Source of the DNA: Zoogloea sp.
GTDB taxonomy: Bacteria > Pseudomonadota > Gammaproteobacteria > Burkholderiales > Rhodocyclaceae
Direction of reading: 5' to 3'
Assembly: GCF_030157465.1 (NCBI RefSeq)
Contig: NZ_JAOAUU010000060.1
Location: 1 to 64,000, forward strand
Length of the DNA: 64,000 bases
A program made the translations under genes and the position numbers. Below the pieces are notes generated by a model. The model searched no databases. It worked only from the letters and a program-made list of their open reading frames with translations, and was not told where the DNA came from. Each line of letters begins with the position of its first letter. Position 1 is the stretch's first letter. Below are positions 45,642 to 53,488 of this stretch, in pieces.

Positions 45642-46850
45642 TCAGTACAGCAGAAACGCCCTCCGCGTCTCTTCCCAGGCCCGCTCGTCGGCCGACGCCA
45701 GCGCGTCCAGGTCGCCAGGGCGGGATTCCTTGTCGTCCACCCATTCGCGCAGGATTTCCGAGCCGTTGATCAGATCGATGGCGAGGCGGTCGTGCTCGTA
45801 TTCGTAGGCAAAATCACGCCACAGCGGGTAATCGCGCTGCAGGCGGCGAATTGCCTTGAAGGCCAGCGCCTGCACGCGCCATGGGCGGAAGCGAGCATGA
45901 TCGTAGTGGGTCGGGTCTTCCACGTGGATCTGCACCCCGCTGCACAACTTGCCGGCGTGCTTGTGGAAGGTGGGCTCGAACCAGCACTCGCGCAGCCGGC
46001 AGCCGGCCAGCCACTTGGGCGCGAAGACTTCCATGTGGGCGATCACCTGCCGGGCATCGATGTCCGGCGCGCCGAACAGCTCCAGCGGACGCGTCGTGCC
46101 GCGCCCTTCCGACAGGGTCGTCCCTTCCAGCATCACGGTGCCGGCGTAGGCGCGGGCCATCGACAGGTTGGGCGCGTTGGGGCTCGGGTTGATCCAGCTG
46201 CGCTCGCCGAGCGGCCAGCCGTAGCCGGGCGCGGCGTCCGGCGCCCAGCCTTCCATCGTGATCACTTCGCATTCCACATCAAGCTTGAGGGTGGCGATGA
46301 ACCAGCGCGCCAGCTCGCCCATCGTGAGGCCGTGGCGCATCGGCAGCGGGCCGGCGCCGACAAAACTTTCCCAGCCCGGCTGCAGCAGCGTGCCTTCCAC
46401 CGGCCGCCCGGCGGGGTTGGGGCGGTCGAGCACCCACACGGCCTTCTTGTGTTTGGCGGCCGCCTCGAGCACATAGCGCAGCGTGGTGATGAAGGTATAG
46501 ATGCGGCAGCCGAGATCCTGCAGATCGACGAGCAACACGTCGAAGCGGTCCATCATCGTCGCCGTCGGACGGCGCACTTCGCCGTACAGGCTGAACACCG
46601 GAATGCCGTGCTGCGGGTCGAAGTAGTCCGGCGACTCGACCATGTTGTCCTGCTTGTCGCCGCGCAGGCCGTGCTGGGGCCCGAAGGCGGCGGTGACGTG
46701 AAGATCCTTGAGCGCCATCAGCGCATCGAGGGAATGGGTCAGGTCGCGGGTGACGGAGGCCGGATGGGCCAGGAGGGCGACGCGCTTGCCGGCCAGCGGA
46801 CGGCGCAGGGCGGGATCGGCAAGCAGGCGGTCTAGGCCGAATTGAATCAT
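45642..46850 (-). CDS. DUF1343 family, NamZ-like exo-beta-N-acetylmuramidase
   Basis: 402 residues with the DUF1343 core: ALLAHPASVTRDLTHSLDAL, FGPQHGLRGDKQDNM, VDLQDLGCRIYTFITTL, LDRPNPAGR and MLEGTTLSEGRGTTRPLELFGAP. Characterised members release terminal N-acetylmuramic acid from peptidoglycan fragments, supporting a cell-wall recycling role. No signal peptide is visible, so the protein looks cytoplasmic, unlike the secreted homologues of Firmicutes and Bacteroidetes. It overlaps the preceding DOMON-like gene by ATGA. Confidence 0.85.
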   Translation of the reverse strand: MIQFGLDRLLADPALRRPLAGKRVALLAHPASVTRDLTHSLDALMALKDLHVTAAFGPQHGLRGDKQDNMVESPDYFDPQHGIPVFSLYGEVRRPTATMMDRFDVLLVDLQDLGCRIYTFITTLRYVLEAAAKHKKAVWVLDRPNPAGRPVEGTLLQPGWESFVGAGPLPMRHGLTMGELARWFIATLKLDVECEVITMEGWAPDAAPGYGWPLGERSWINPSPNAPNLSMARAYAGTVMLEGTTLSEGRGTTRPLELFGAPDIDARQVIAHMEVFAPKWLAGCRLRECWFEPTFHKHAGKLCSGVQIHVEDPTHYDHARFRPWRVQALAFKAIRRLQRDYPLWRDFAYEYEHDRLAIDLINGSEILREWVDDKESRPGDLDALASADERAWEETRRAFLLY

Positions 46851-47407
46851 GGGGTCGACACTTTCAGGGCAAAGGCGAAGCCATCGCGGTGGTGGAAATC
46901 GGGTTGGCCGGCCGGGTGGCGCAAGGCCCAGTAGCGGTGGGAGCCGTCTTTATTCTCGACGACGGCCGTCAGGCCAAGGATCAGCTCGCCCGGCGGCAGC
47001 AATTGGGCAGGTAGAAGCGCGTGCAGTTCCAGCACGCCGTCGCCGGCCTGCACGGCGATCTGCGGCGCCGGGCCGGCCGGCGAGGCCACGCGCTGGCGAT
47101 ACGCGCAAAAATCGAAGCGCATCCACTGGCCGCCGGGCGAGAAGTTGAACTCGCGGTAGGCGTCCGTGCCGGGCTCTGCCACGAACAGTTCGAAACAGGT
47201 GTGCGCCCACAAGCGCTCGGGCGACAGCGGTGTGGCCGCGTCAGGGATGCACAGCGCGGCCAGCGTGCCCGCCAGCCGGTAACGCAGCGCAAGACTGCCA
47301 TCCGGCGCGCGCGTCAGGCTGACGGCAATGCCCTGCACGGCGGCATCCGGAGCGTCCGGGTGGCAGGCAAGGGCGAGCGTGGTTTCGGTTGAAAAGGCTG
47401 CGGGCAT
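46847..47407 (-). CDS. DOMON-like domain protein
   Basis: 186 residues. Recognisable core text is LWAHTCFELFVAEPGTDAYREFNFSP followed by WMRFDFCAYRQR, seen in the DOMON-like family of proteobacteria, often encoded next to the DUF1343 gene. MPAAFSTETT is the likely start; an upstream ATG (47428) adds 7 residues. Its stop overlaps the NamZ-like gene's start. Possible heme- or sugar-binding beta-sandwich; the actual role is unknown. Confidence 0.78.
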   Translation of the reverse strand: MPAAFSTETTLALACHPDAPDAAVQGIAVSLTRAPDGSLALRYRLAGTLAALCIPDAATPLSPERLWAHTCFELFVAEPGTDAYREFNFSPGGQWMRFDFCAYRQRVASPAGPAPQIAVQAGDGVLELHALLPAQLLPPGELILGLTAVVENKDGSHRYWALRHPAGQPDFHHRDGFAFALKVSTP

Positions 47408-47540
47408 GAAGATTCGGGTCAAAAACAATCGAGCACAATCCAGCGGGCCGCAAACCGGCCGCCCGGCAGTTTAGCGGGTCTGGCCGGGCGCGTTAAACTC
47501 TTGGCCCCGACCCTTGCGTCTGCCGCCTGCTTCAGCCCCG

Positions 47541-47996
47541 ATGACCGCTCCTCCCCGACTGCGCAGCCTGCCAGACCGCCTTCGCCAGATCGCGCTTTTC
47601 GAAGTCGGCGGCCTGGTACTGATCACCCCGCCCTACATCTGGCTCACCGGCCAGCCGGGCGGCGAATCCCTCGCGCTGATGGCCGCACTGGCCCTGCTGG
47701 CATCGCTCTGGAACGGCGTCTACAACACCGCCTTCGACTGGATCGAAGGCCGCCTCACCGGCCGCCCGGCCGACCTTCGCCCGTGGCTGGCGCGCACGCT
47801 CCACGCCACCGGCTTCGAGCTGGGCATCCTGCTCATGGGCCTGCCGCTCATCGTGTGGTGGACCGGCATGAGCTGGCGCGCCGCCCTCATCGCCGACATC
47901 GGCCTGGCCGTCGCCTACGTGGCTTACGCCTTCGTCTTCAACCTGGCCTACGACAAGATTTTTCCCATCACCCAGCCCGTCGGCGAATCGCGCTGA
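47541..47996 (+). CDS. PACE-family (AceI-like) small efflux pump
   Basis: 151 residues with four membrane helices in two repeats (bacterial transmembrane pair). The PACE motifs are visible: RQIALFE (1A, with the membrane Glu; the usual His reads Ile-Ala), WNGVYNTAFD (1B), HATGFELGIL (2A) and YAFVFNLAYD (2B). Family members export biocides such as chlorhexidine and short-chain diamines using protons. The ATG start is chosen over a TTG nine codons upstream. Confidence 0.85.
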   Translation: MTAPPRLRSLPDRLRQIALFEVGGLVLITPPYIWLTGQPGGESLALMAALALLASLWNGVYNTAFDWIEGRLTGRPADLRPWLARTLHATGFELGILLMGLPLIVWWTGMSWRAALIADIGLAVAYVAYAFVFNLAYDKIFPITQPVGESR

Positions 47997-48018
47997 CATC
48001 CATCCCGAAAGCCCCGCC

Positions 48019-48222
48019 ATGCCCACCACCACCCTCATCATCACCGGCATGCAGTCCGACGACTGCCTGCGCACCGTCATGAACGCCATCCAGGATCTGC
48101 CCTGCATCAACCACGCCGACGTGTCGCTGGCCACCGGCGAGGCCACCATCGACCACACCAGCATGGTGTCGGAAGGCGACATCCGCGCCGCCATCGAGGA
48201 CGCCGGCTTTCCGACCCGATAG
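48019..48222 (+). CDS. Degenerate heavy-metal-associated (HMA) domain protein
   Basis: A 67-residue ferredoxin-like fold as in CopZ/Atx1, but the metal loop that should read GMxCxxC reads GMQSDDCLRTV, so only one cysteine remains; a second Cys lies in DLPCINHA. Copper chaperone function is therefore doubtful; it may bind another metal, act as a dimer or be regulatory. It starts 22 bases after the PACE gene and precedes psd. Confidence 0.75.
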   Translation: MPTTTLIITGMQSDDCLRTVMNAIQDLPCINHADVSLATGEATIDHTSMVSEGDIRAAIEDAGFPTR

Positions 48223-48269
48223 AGACTGGCGGCTATAATCCGCCCCTTCGCCTCCACCAGGATTCCGCC

Positions 48270-49112
48270 GTGTCCGACCGCCTTGCCGTTCTTCCCCAGT
48301 ATCTGATCCCCAAGCAGGCGCTCACCGTGCTGGCCGGCAAGCTCGCCAGCGCAAAGGCCGGCGGGCTCACCACCGGCGTGATCCGCTGGTTCGTCAAGCG
48401 CTACGGCGTCAATATGGCCGAAGCCGCCAACCCGGACATCGCCAGCTACCCGAGCTTCAACGAATTCTTCACCCGGCCGCTCAAAAAAGGCGCCCGCCCG
48501 CTGGCCAAGGCCGACTACATCTGCCCGGTGGATGGCGCCATCAGCCAGTTCGGCCGCATCCAGCGCGACCAGATCTTCCAGGCCAAGGGCCACAGCTACT
48601 CCACCGCCGCGCTGGTCGGCGGCGATCGCGACCTCGCGCTGCAGTTCCACGACGGCGAATTTGCCACGCTCTACCTCAGCCCGCGCGACTACCACCGCAT
48701 CCACATGCCCTGCGACGGCCGGCTGACACGGATGATCTACATCCCCGGCGCGCTGTTCTCGGTCAACCCGACCACCGCCCGCGGCGTACCCGGCCTTTTC
48801 GCCCGCAACGAGCGGGTGGTGTGCGTCTTCGAAAACGACGACGGCCCCTTCGTGCTCACCCTCGTCGGCGCCACCATCGTCGGCAGCATGGCCACCGTGT
48901 GGCACGGCCAGATCAACCCGCCGCGCCCCGGCAAGATCAAGGAATGGGACTACGCCGCCGGTGAGGTCACCCTCAAAAAGGGCGACGAAATGGGCCGCTT
49001 CCTGCTCGGCTCCACGGTCGTCATGCTCTTTCCCAAGAGCCGCCTCAAGTTCACCCCCGACTGGGCCCCCGCCCGGCCGCTGCGCATGGGCGAAGCCATG
49101 GGCCGCCGCTGA
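48270..49112 (+). CDS. psd: Phosphatidylserine decarboxylase proenzyme
   Basis: 280 residues, making phosphatidylethanolamine from phosphatidylserine at the inner membrane. The self-cleavage LGST motif (FLLGSTVVMLF) lies near residue 248, giving the pyruvoyl-Ser on the alpha chain. FNEFFTRPLKKGARP, CPVDGAISQFG and SPRDYHRIHMP (active-site His) match the long proteobacterial form. The start is GTG; no ATG is near. Confidence 0.94.
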   Translation: MSDRLAVLPQYLIPKQALTVLAGKLASAKAGGLTTGVIRWFVKRYGVNMAEAANPDIASYPSFNEFFTRPLKKGARPLAKADYICPVDGAISQFGRIQRDQIFQAKGHSYSTAALVGGDRDLALQFHDGEFATLYLSPRDYHRIHMPCDGRLTRMIYIPGALFSVNPTTARGVPGLFARNERVVCVFENDDGPFVLTLVGATIVGSMATVWHGQINPPRPGKIKEWDYAAGEVTLKKGDEMGRFLLGSTVVMLFPKSRLKFTPDWAPARPLRMGEAMGRR

Positions 49113-49136
49113 AGCCCCATCCGCGCCAAGCCCGCC

Positions 49137-50285
49137 ATGCGCCCGCTGCCGCTGATCGTCATCGCCCAGCTTTTTGGCACCTCGCTGTGGTTTTCGGCCA
49201 ACAGCGCCGGGGCCGACCTGATGCGCGCCTGGGGCCTGCAGGCGGCCGATCTCGGCCAGCTCACCAACGCGGTGCAGCTCGGCTTTATCATCGGCACGCT
49301 CACGTTTTCCCTCAGCGGGCTGGCCGACCGGTTTCCGGCCAGCCGCATCTTTGCCGTCTGCGCCCTACTCGGCGCGCTGGCCAACGCCGGCTTTGCGCTG
49401 CTGGCCGACGGCATGGGCAGCGCGCTCGCCTTTCGATTTGCTGTGGGGCTGGCCCTGGCCGGGGTCTACCCGCTGGGCATGAAACTGGTGGTGAGCTGGG
49501 TGCCGCAGCAAGCCGGTGCCGCGCTGGCCTGGCTGGTCGGCATGCTCACGCTGGGCACCGCGCTGCCCCACGGCGTGCGCTTTCTCGACACTGGCTGGGG
49601 CTGGCAGGCCACGGTGCTGGTGTCCTCCGGGCTGGCCGTGCTCGCGGCCGGACTCATCGCCCGCCTCGGTGACGGCCCGCATCTCATCCGCAAACCCGGC
49701 GCCCACCCGCTGCGCCTCGGCCGCGTGCTGCTGGCCTTCGCCGAACCGCGCTTTCGCGCCTCGGCACTGGGCTACTTCGGCCACCAGTGGGAGCTGTATG
49801 CCTTCTGGACGCTGGTGCCGCTGCTGGTTGGCGCGGTGCACTCCGGCCCCACCTCCGGGCCGGCCTTCGCGGTGATCGGCATCGGCGCCGTCGGCTGCGT
49901 GCTCGGCGGATTCGCCAGCCGCAGATTCGGCAGCGCCCGCGTGGCCGCCGTCGCGCTGGCCATCTCGGCCACCTGCTGCGCCCTCTACCCGCTCTTGAAG
50001 GGCGCGCCCGAATGGCTGCTCGGCGCCGCCATGCTGGTGTGGGGCGCCAGCGTGGTGGCTGATTCGCCGCACTTCTCGGCGCTGTCGGCCCGCGCCTGCC
50101 CACCAGAAATCGTCGGCAGTGCGCTGGCCTTTCAAAATGCCATCGGCTTTGCCATCACCATGGTTTCCATCTCCCTCACCACCCGCCTGTGGCCCACGCT
50201 CCACGAACAGGTCGCCTGGCTGCTGCTGCCGGGGCCGCTGCTCGGCCTGGTGGCGCTGTGGCCGCTGGTGCGGCGGGCGCCCTGA
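49137..50285 (+). CDS. Major facilitator superfamily transporter
   Basis: 382 residues with about twelve hydrophobic helices. MFS features include the loop 2-3 motif [13 protein letters not shown] and a helix-5 region [20 protein letters not shown]. No specificity motif is recognised. It begins 24 bases after psd and its stop abuts the convergent cation-transporter gene with no gap (50285/50286), so the two transcripts overlap. Confidence 0.85.
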   Translation: MRPLPLIVIAQLFGTSLWFSANSAGADLMRAWGLQAADLGQLTNAVQLGFIIGTLTFSLSGLADRFPASRIFAVCALLGALANAGFALLADGMGSALAFRFAVGLALAGVYPLGMKLVVSWVPQQAGAALAWLVGMLTLGTALPHGVRFLDTGWGWQATVLVSSGLAVLAAGLIARLGDGPHLIRKPGAHPLRLGRVLLAFAEPRFRASALGYFGHQWELYAFWTLVPLLVGAVHSGPTSGPAFAVIGIGAVGCVLGGFASRRFGSARVAAVALAISATCCALYPLLKGAPEWLLGAAMLVWGASVVADSPHFSALSARACPPEIVGSALAFQNAIGFAITMVSISLTTRLWPTLHEQVAWLLLPGPLLGLVALWPLVRRAP

Positions 50286-51176
50286 TCAGGGCTTGAGCTT
50301 CAGGATCCGCAGCGCCCCCGCCAGCACCATCGCCCCGATGAGGCTGCCGACCAGCCAGTCCGGCCACGGGGCGCCGGTCCAGGCCACCAGCGCCCCGGCC
50401 ACGATCACCCCCAGATTGGCCAGCACGTCGGTGGCCGAAAAAATGTAGCTCGCCCGCATGTGCGCGCCGCCGTCCCGATGACGCGCCACCAGCAGCAAAC
50501 AGGCCGCGTTGGCGCACAGCGCCAGCACCGACACCACCATCATCGGCAATGCCAGCGGCTCGGCCCCGTAAATCATGTGCTGCGCCACCTGCCCGAAAAG
50601 CCCCAGCGCCAGCACCAGCTGCAGCACCCCGGCCAGCCGCGCCGCCCGCCCCTGGGCCGCCGTACCACGCCCCACCGCATACAGCGCCGCGCCATACACC
50701 GCCGCATCGGCAAACATGTCGAGGCCGTCGGCCACGAGGCCGGACGATTCCGCCCACCAGCCGGCCAGCGCCTCGACGACAAACATCAGCGCGTTGATCG
50801 CCAGCAGCACGCCCAGCGTGCGCCGCTCGCCGGCCGGGTCTGCCGCCGCCGACGCCAAGGGCTCATCCGGCGCGGGGCCGCTTTCGGCCAGCTCCGCGCC
50901 CATCCCCAGCGCTTTCAGGCGGCCCAGCACCACGCCCACCGGCACCGCATGCAGCACCGTCAAGCGCCGCCCGGGCAGATCGAAATCCAGCCGCCGGGCC
51001 ACATCGCCCAGGGCAGCGCGAATCTGCACCTCTTCGGCCGGGCAATCCATGCCGGGGATGCGAAAAACCGAGCGAAAACGCGGCGCCCCAGCCCCAGCCC
51101 CAGCCGGCAAGGCACCGCCCGGCAAGGCCTTTGATCCAGCACACCCGCAACCCGACGACGAACACGAATCAGCCAT
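50286..51176 (-). CDS. Cation diffusion facilitator-like transporter with N-terminal HMA-like domain
   Basis: 296 residues. The N-terminus is Cys/Gly-rich (CSSSGCGCAG), followed by an HMA-like domain whose loop reads GMDCPAEE (single Cys) and then a six-helix CDF domain. Helix 2 has the acidic metal site ADGLDMFADA; helix 5 keeps Asp in FSATDVLAN but lacks the usual His four residues earlier. This fits the HMA-CDF subfamily, in which metal choice differs from Zn-type pumps. Export of a divalent or soft metal is likely; the specific metal is unknown. Confidence 0.8.
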   Translation of the reverse strand: MADSCSSSGCGCAGSKALPGGALPAGAGAGAPRFRSVFRIPGMDCPAEEVQIRAALGDVARRLDFDLPGRRLTVLHAVPVGVVLGRLKALGMGAELAESGPAPDEPLASAAADPAGERRTLGVLLAINALMFVVEALAGWWAESSGLVADGLDMFADAAVYGAALYAVGRGTAAQGRAARLAGVLQLVLALGLFGQVAQHMIYGAEPLALPMMVVSVLALCANAACLLLVARHRDGGAHMRASYIFSATDVLANLGVIVAGALVAWTGAPWPDWLVGSLIGAMVLAGALRILKLKP

Positions 51177-51279
51177 CTGTCACTCCCTCCGCAAGCGCCA
51201 AAGCATGCCACAGCCTTGAACCGCCACCCGCCCGGCGCCACAATCGCCCATCGCCCCACCGCCCCACAGGCCACCGCCC

Positions 51280-52179
51280 ATGCCCGCCACGATTCCCATC
51301 CGCTACGTCGAACCCGTCTTCCGCCCGCCCAGCGAAGCCCAATCCCTGATCCTGCCCGTCACCGACGGCTGCTCGTGGAACGAATGCACTTTCTGCACCA
51401 TGTATGAAGGCCCGCAAAAAGCCTTCCGCGCCCGGACGGAAGACGAAGTGCTGGCCAGCATCCGCCACACCGGCGAACGTTACGGCGACCAGATCCGGCG
51501 CGTCTTTCTCGCCGACGGCGACGCGCTGGTGCTGCCCACCCGGCGCCTGCTCGCCATCCTGGCCGCGATCCGCGAGCACATGCCCGCCGTGCATCGCGTC
51601 TCCAGCTACTGCCTGGCCCGCAACCTCAAAAAGAAGACCGTCGCCGAACTCGTCCAGCTGCGCGAAGCCGGCCTCGCCATGGTCTACCTCGGCGCCGAAT
51701 CCGGTGACGACGCGGTGCTCGCCAAGGTAAACAAGGGCGAAACCTGCGCCACCACCGTCGACGCCCTCACCAAGCTCGGCGCCGCCGGCATCACCCGCTC
51801 GGTGATGATCCTCAACGGCCTCGGCGGCCAGGTGCTGAGCGAGCAGCACGCCGACAACTCCGCCCGCCTCGCCAACGCCACCCAGCCCGAATACCTGTCC
51901 ACGCTGGTCGTCAGCTTCCCCCAGGGCGAAGCCCGCTTTCGCGCCGGATTTCCGGAATGGGAACCCCTCGGCCAGCACGGGCTGTTCGTCGAGATGGAGC
52001 GCTTCCTGTCTCAACTGGAACTCAAGCGCACGGTTTTCCGGTCGGACCACGCCAGCAACTGGCTGGTGCTCAAAGGCACCCTGGGCGCCGACAAGGCCCG
52101 GCTGCTGGCACAAATCCGCAGCGCCATCGCCGCACCGGACGCCGCCCACCTGCGGCCGGCGTGGGCGCGGGGGCTGTAG
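51280..52179 (+). CDS. Radical SAM protein with CX4CX2C cluster motif
   Basis: 299 residues. The iron-sulphur motif near residue 31 is CSWNECTFC, i.e. CX4CX2C instead of the classical CX3CX2C, as seen in one branch of radical SAM proteins whose start reads PVTxGCSxNxCTFCxMY. Further features are FLADGDALVLPTRRLL and MVYLGAESGDDAVL. Reaction unknown. It is in its own transcription unit between the CDF gene and the toxin-antitoxin region. Confidence 0.85.
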   Translation: MPATIPIRYVEPVFRPPSEAQSLILPVTDGCSWNECTFCTMYEGPQKAFRARTEDEVLASIRHTGERYGDQIRRVFLADGDALVLPTRRLLAILAAIREHMPAVHRVSSYCLARNLKKKTVAELVQLREAGLAMVYLGAESGDDAVLAKVNKGETCATTVDALTKLGAAGITRSVMILNGLGGQVLSEQHADNSARLANATQPEYLSTLVVSFPQGEARFRAGFPEWEPLGQHGLFVEMERFLSQLELKRTVFRSDHASNWLVLKGTLGADKARLLAQIRSAIAAPDAAHLRPAWARGL

Positions 52180-52186
52180 CTCGGGC

Positions 52187-52215
52187 TTGAAACCTCAATA
52201 CAACGTAACTACACT
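52187..52215 (+). promoter_or_regulatory. Promoter of brnTA, possibly leaderless
   Basis: TTGAAA, a 17-base spacer, then TACACT. The -10 ends 6 bases before the brnT ATG at 52222, so transcription should start at or within one base of the start codon. A leaderless brnT message would be unusual and could keep toxin yield low relative to BrnA, which has its own ribosome site. Confidence 0.6.
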
Positions 52216-52221
52216 CAAGTC

Positions 52222-52503
52222 ATGAGCGATCTGCATTTCGAGTGGGACGAACACAAGGCGGCCATCAACGAAACCAAGCATGGCATCCGCTTCGAAGAGG
52301 CCCGAACCGTATTCTTCGACGAACGCGCCCGGCTGATCGACGACCCCGACCACTCAGAAGGTGAAGACCGTTTCCTGATCCTCGGCCTCAGCAACCGGCT
52401 TCAGTTGCTCATCGTGGCTCACTGCTACCGAACCGAAGACGGGATCATCCGCCTGATCTCGGCCCGCAAGGCCACGCGGCACGAAGCCCGCTTTTACCCC
52501 TGA
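52222..52503 (+). CDS. brnT: BrnT-family ribonuclease toxin
   Basis: 93 residues matching BrnT: FEWDEHKAAINETKHGIRFEEA at the start, the central DDPDHSEGEDRFLILG and the C-terminal RLISARKATRHEARFYP with the catalytic basic/His residues. BrnT is a RelE-like RNase that inhibits translation. The antitoxin gene follows 10 bases later. No ribosome site is visible before the ATG; the promoter appears to drive a leaderless message. Confidence 0.92.
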   Translation: MSDLHFEWDEHKAAINETKHGIRFEEARTVFFDERARLIDDPDHSEGEDRFLILGLSNRLQLLIVAHCYRTEDGIIRLISARKATRHEARFYP

Positions 52504-52513
52504 AAGGCCCGCC

Positions 52514-52723
52514 ATGCGCGACGAATACGACTTCAGCAACGCCCGCAAGAACCCCTACGCCGCCCAACTCAAAAAATCCGTCACGATCCGGCTCGACGAG
52601 GATTCCATCGCCTACTTCAAGGCCATGTCCGAAGAAACCGGCATCCCCTACCAGAGTTTGATCAATCTTTACCTGCGTGATTGCGCCAGTAGCGGGCGGA
52701 AGCTGGATCTGGCGTGGAAGTGA
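52514..52723 (+). CDS. brnA: BrnA-family antitoxin
   Basis: 69 residues, ribbon-helix-helix: KKSVTIRLDEDSIAYFKAMS forms the DNA-binding strand and first helix, followed by GIPYQSLINLYLRDCA. It should neutralise BrnT and repress the promoter at 52187. Its last 55 codons are duplicated, with a frameshift, at 53278-53442. Confidence 0.9.
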   Translation: MRDEYDFSNARKNPYAAQLKKSVTIRLDEDSIAYFKAMSEETGIPYQSLINLYLRDCASSGRKLDLAWK

Positions 52724-52888
52724 CGCGGCGGACAAACCCTGGTTCGCTACGACAACGAAGCCGGCAAGGGCGACCACAAACACATGGGCGCCCATGAAAC
52801 CGAAGTGCCTTTCACCTTCGTGTCGCTGGCACACACGCTGCGCGATTTTCTTGCCGACGTGGACGCACTGACAGGAGAAAAACCATGA
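52724..52888 (+). pseudogene. N-terminally truncated TumE-like toxin remnant
   Basis: Directly after the brnA stop, an open frame without a start reads RGGQTLVRYDNEAGKGDHKH and continues to FVSLAHTLRDFLADVDALTG. The segment RYDNExGKGDHxH is characteristic of the TumE/DUF6516 toxin C-terminal half; roughly the first 55-60 residues are missing. Its stop overlaps the start of the TumA-like gene (ATGA), the normal coupling of this toxin-antitoxin pair. An internal ATG at 52784 would give only a fragment. Confidence 0.72.
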
Positions 52889-53259
52889 CCAACCGGGCAA
52901 TCATCGGAATATCGAACTGGGCCAAAACCCGCGAAAGCCTGCTCGCGCTCGCCGACCAGCTCGAAGCAGGAATCGATCCGGAGGCGGGCGACTACCACCT
53001 CAACTTCGCCAGCGCCACCCAGCTGCTGGCCGAACTCCCGCCACGCCGTCTCGACACCCTGCGCGAGATCAAACATGCCGGCCCGATGTCGATCTACGCG
53101 GTCGCCAAAGCCCTTTCGCGCAACTACTCCAACGTGCACACCGACGTGCAAAAGCTCATCGAACACGGGCTGGTGGAAAAGGATGAAGCAGCGCGGGTGC
53201 GCGTGCCGTGGGACGACGTGCTCGTGCGGGTCGATGCGTCGCTGCTGGCAGCGGCCTGA
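52885..53259 (+). CDS. TumA-like winged-helix antitoxin/regulator
   Basis: 124 residues. The second half is a winged helix: RLDTLREIKHAGPMSIYAVAKAL, then SRNYSNVHTDVQKLIEHGLVEKDE (recognition helix and wing), as in TumA/HVO_A0114-type proteins. It overlaps the truncated TumE-like frame. GGAGAAAAA before the ATG is a good ribosome site. With its toxin broken it is an orphan antitoxin that could still counter related toxins elsewhere. Confidence 0.82.
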   Translation: MTNRAIIGISNWAKTRESLLALADQLEAGIDPEAGDYHLNFASATQLLAELPPRRLDTLREIKHAGPMSIYAVAKALSRNYSNVHTDVQKLIEHGLVEKDEAARVRVPWDDVLVRVDASLLAAA

Positions 53260-53277
53260 ACACACGGCAAAGACGCA

Positions 53278-53442
53278 ACGCCGCCCAACACAAAATCCGT
53301 CACGATCCGGCTCGACGAGGATTCCATCGCCTGCTTCAAGGCCATGTCCGAAGAAACCGGCATCCCTTACCAGAGTTTGATCAATCTTTACCTGCGTAAT
53401 TGCGCTAGTAGCGGGCGGAAGCTGGATCTGGCTTGGAATTGA
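53278..53442 (+). pseudogene. Second, frameshifted brnA fragment
   Basis: From about 53292 the frame reads KSVTIRLDEDSIACFKAMSE through SGRKLDLAWN and stop, differing from BrnA at only a few residues (Y to C, D to N, final K to N). The N-terminal 20 codons are absent and a 2-base deletion removes the frame at the front, so no product is expected. Confidence 0.82.
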
Positions 53443-53448
53443 CGGGGT

Positions 53449-53488
53449 GCCGTTCAGCCTTTTCAGCCCCGTCCCGTGGCTGAACGGC
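53449..53488. repeat. 11-bp inverted repeat at the convergent junction
   Basis: GCCGTTCAGCC (53449-53459) and GGCTGAACGGC (53478-53488) are perfect complements with an 18-base loop that contains the stop codon of the minus-strand FGE-like gene. There is no T-run. It may be a rho-independent-like stem without a tail, or a scar of rearrangement at the toxin-antitoxin/conflict operon boundary. Confidence 0.55.

Larger units (their letters stand above)
52557..53444 (+). repeat. Direct repeats of the brnA 3' part flanking a TumE/TumA-like module
   Basis: 52557-52725 (169 bp) and 53278-53444 (167 bp) are near-identical copies of the brnA 3' half, from ACGCCGCCCAAC to TGACG. Differences are scattered substitutions and a 2-base loss in the second copy. 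Between them lie a truncated toxin and an intact antitoxin gene, so the block looks like a tandem duplication or an insertion into an older array of toxin-antitoxin genes. Confidence 0.8.

Noticed and set aside
53449-53488. Inverted repeat as an intrinsic terminator for the conflict operon
   Set aside because: No T-run follows on either strand and the loop contains the stop codon; I list it only as a repeat.
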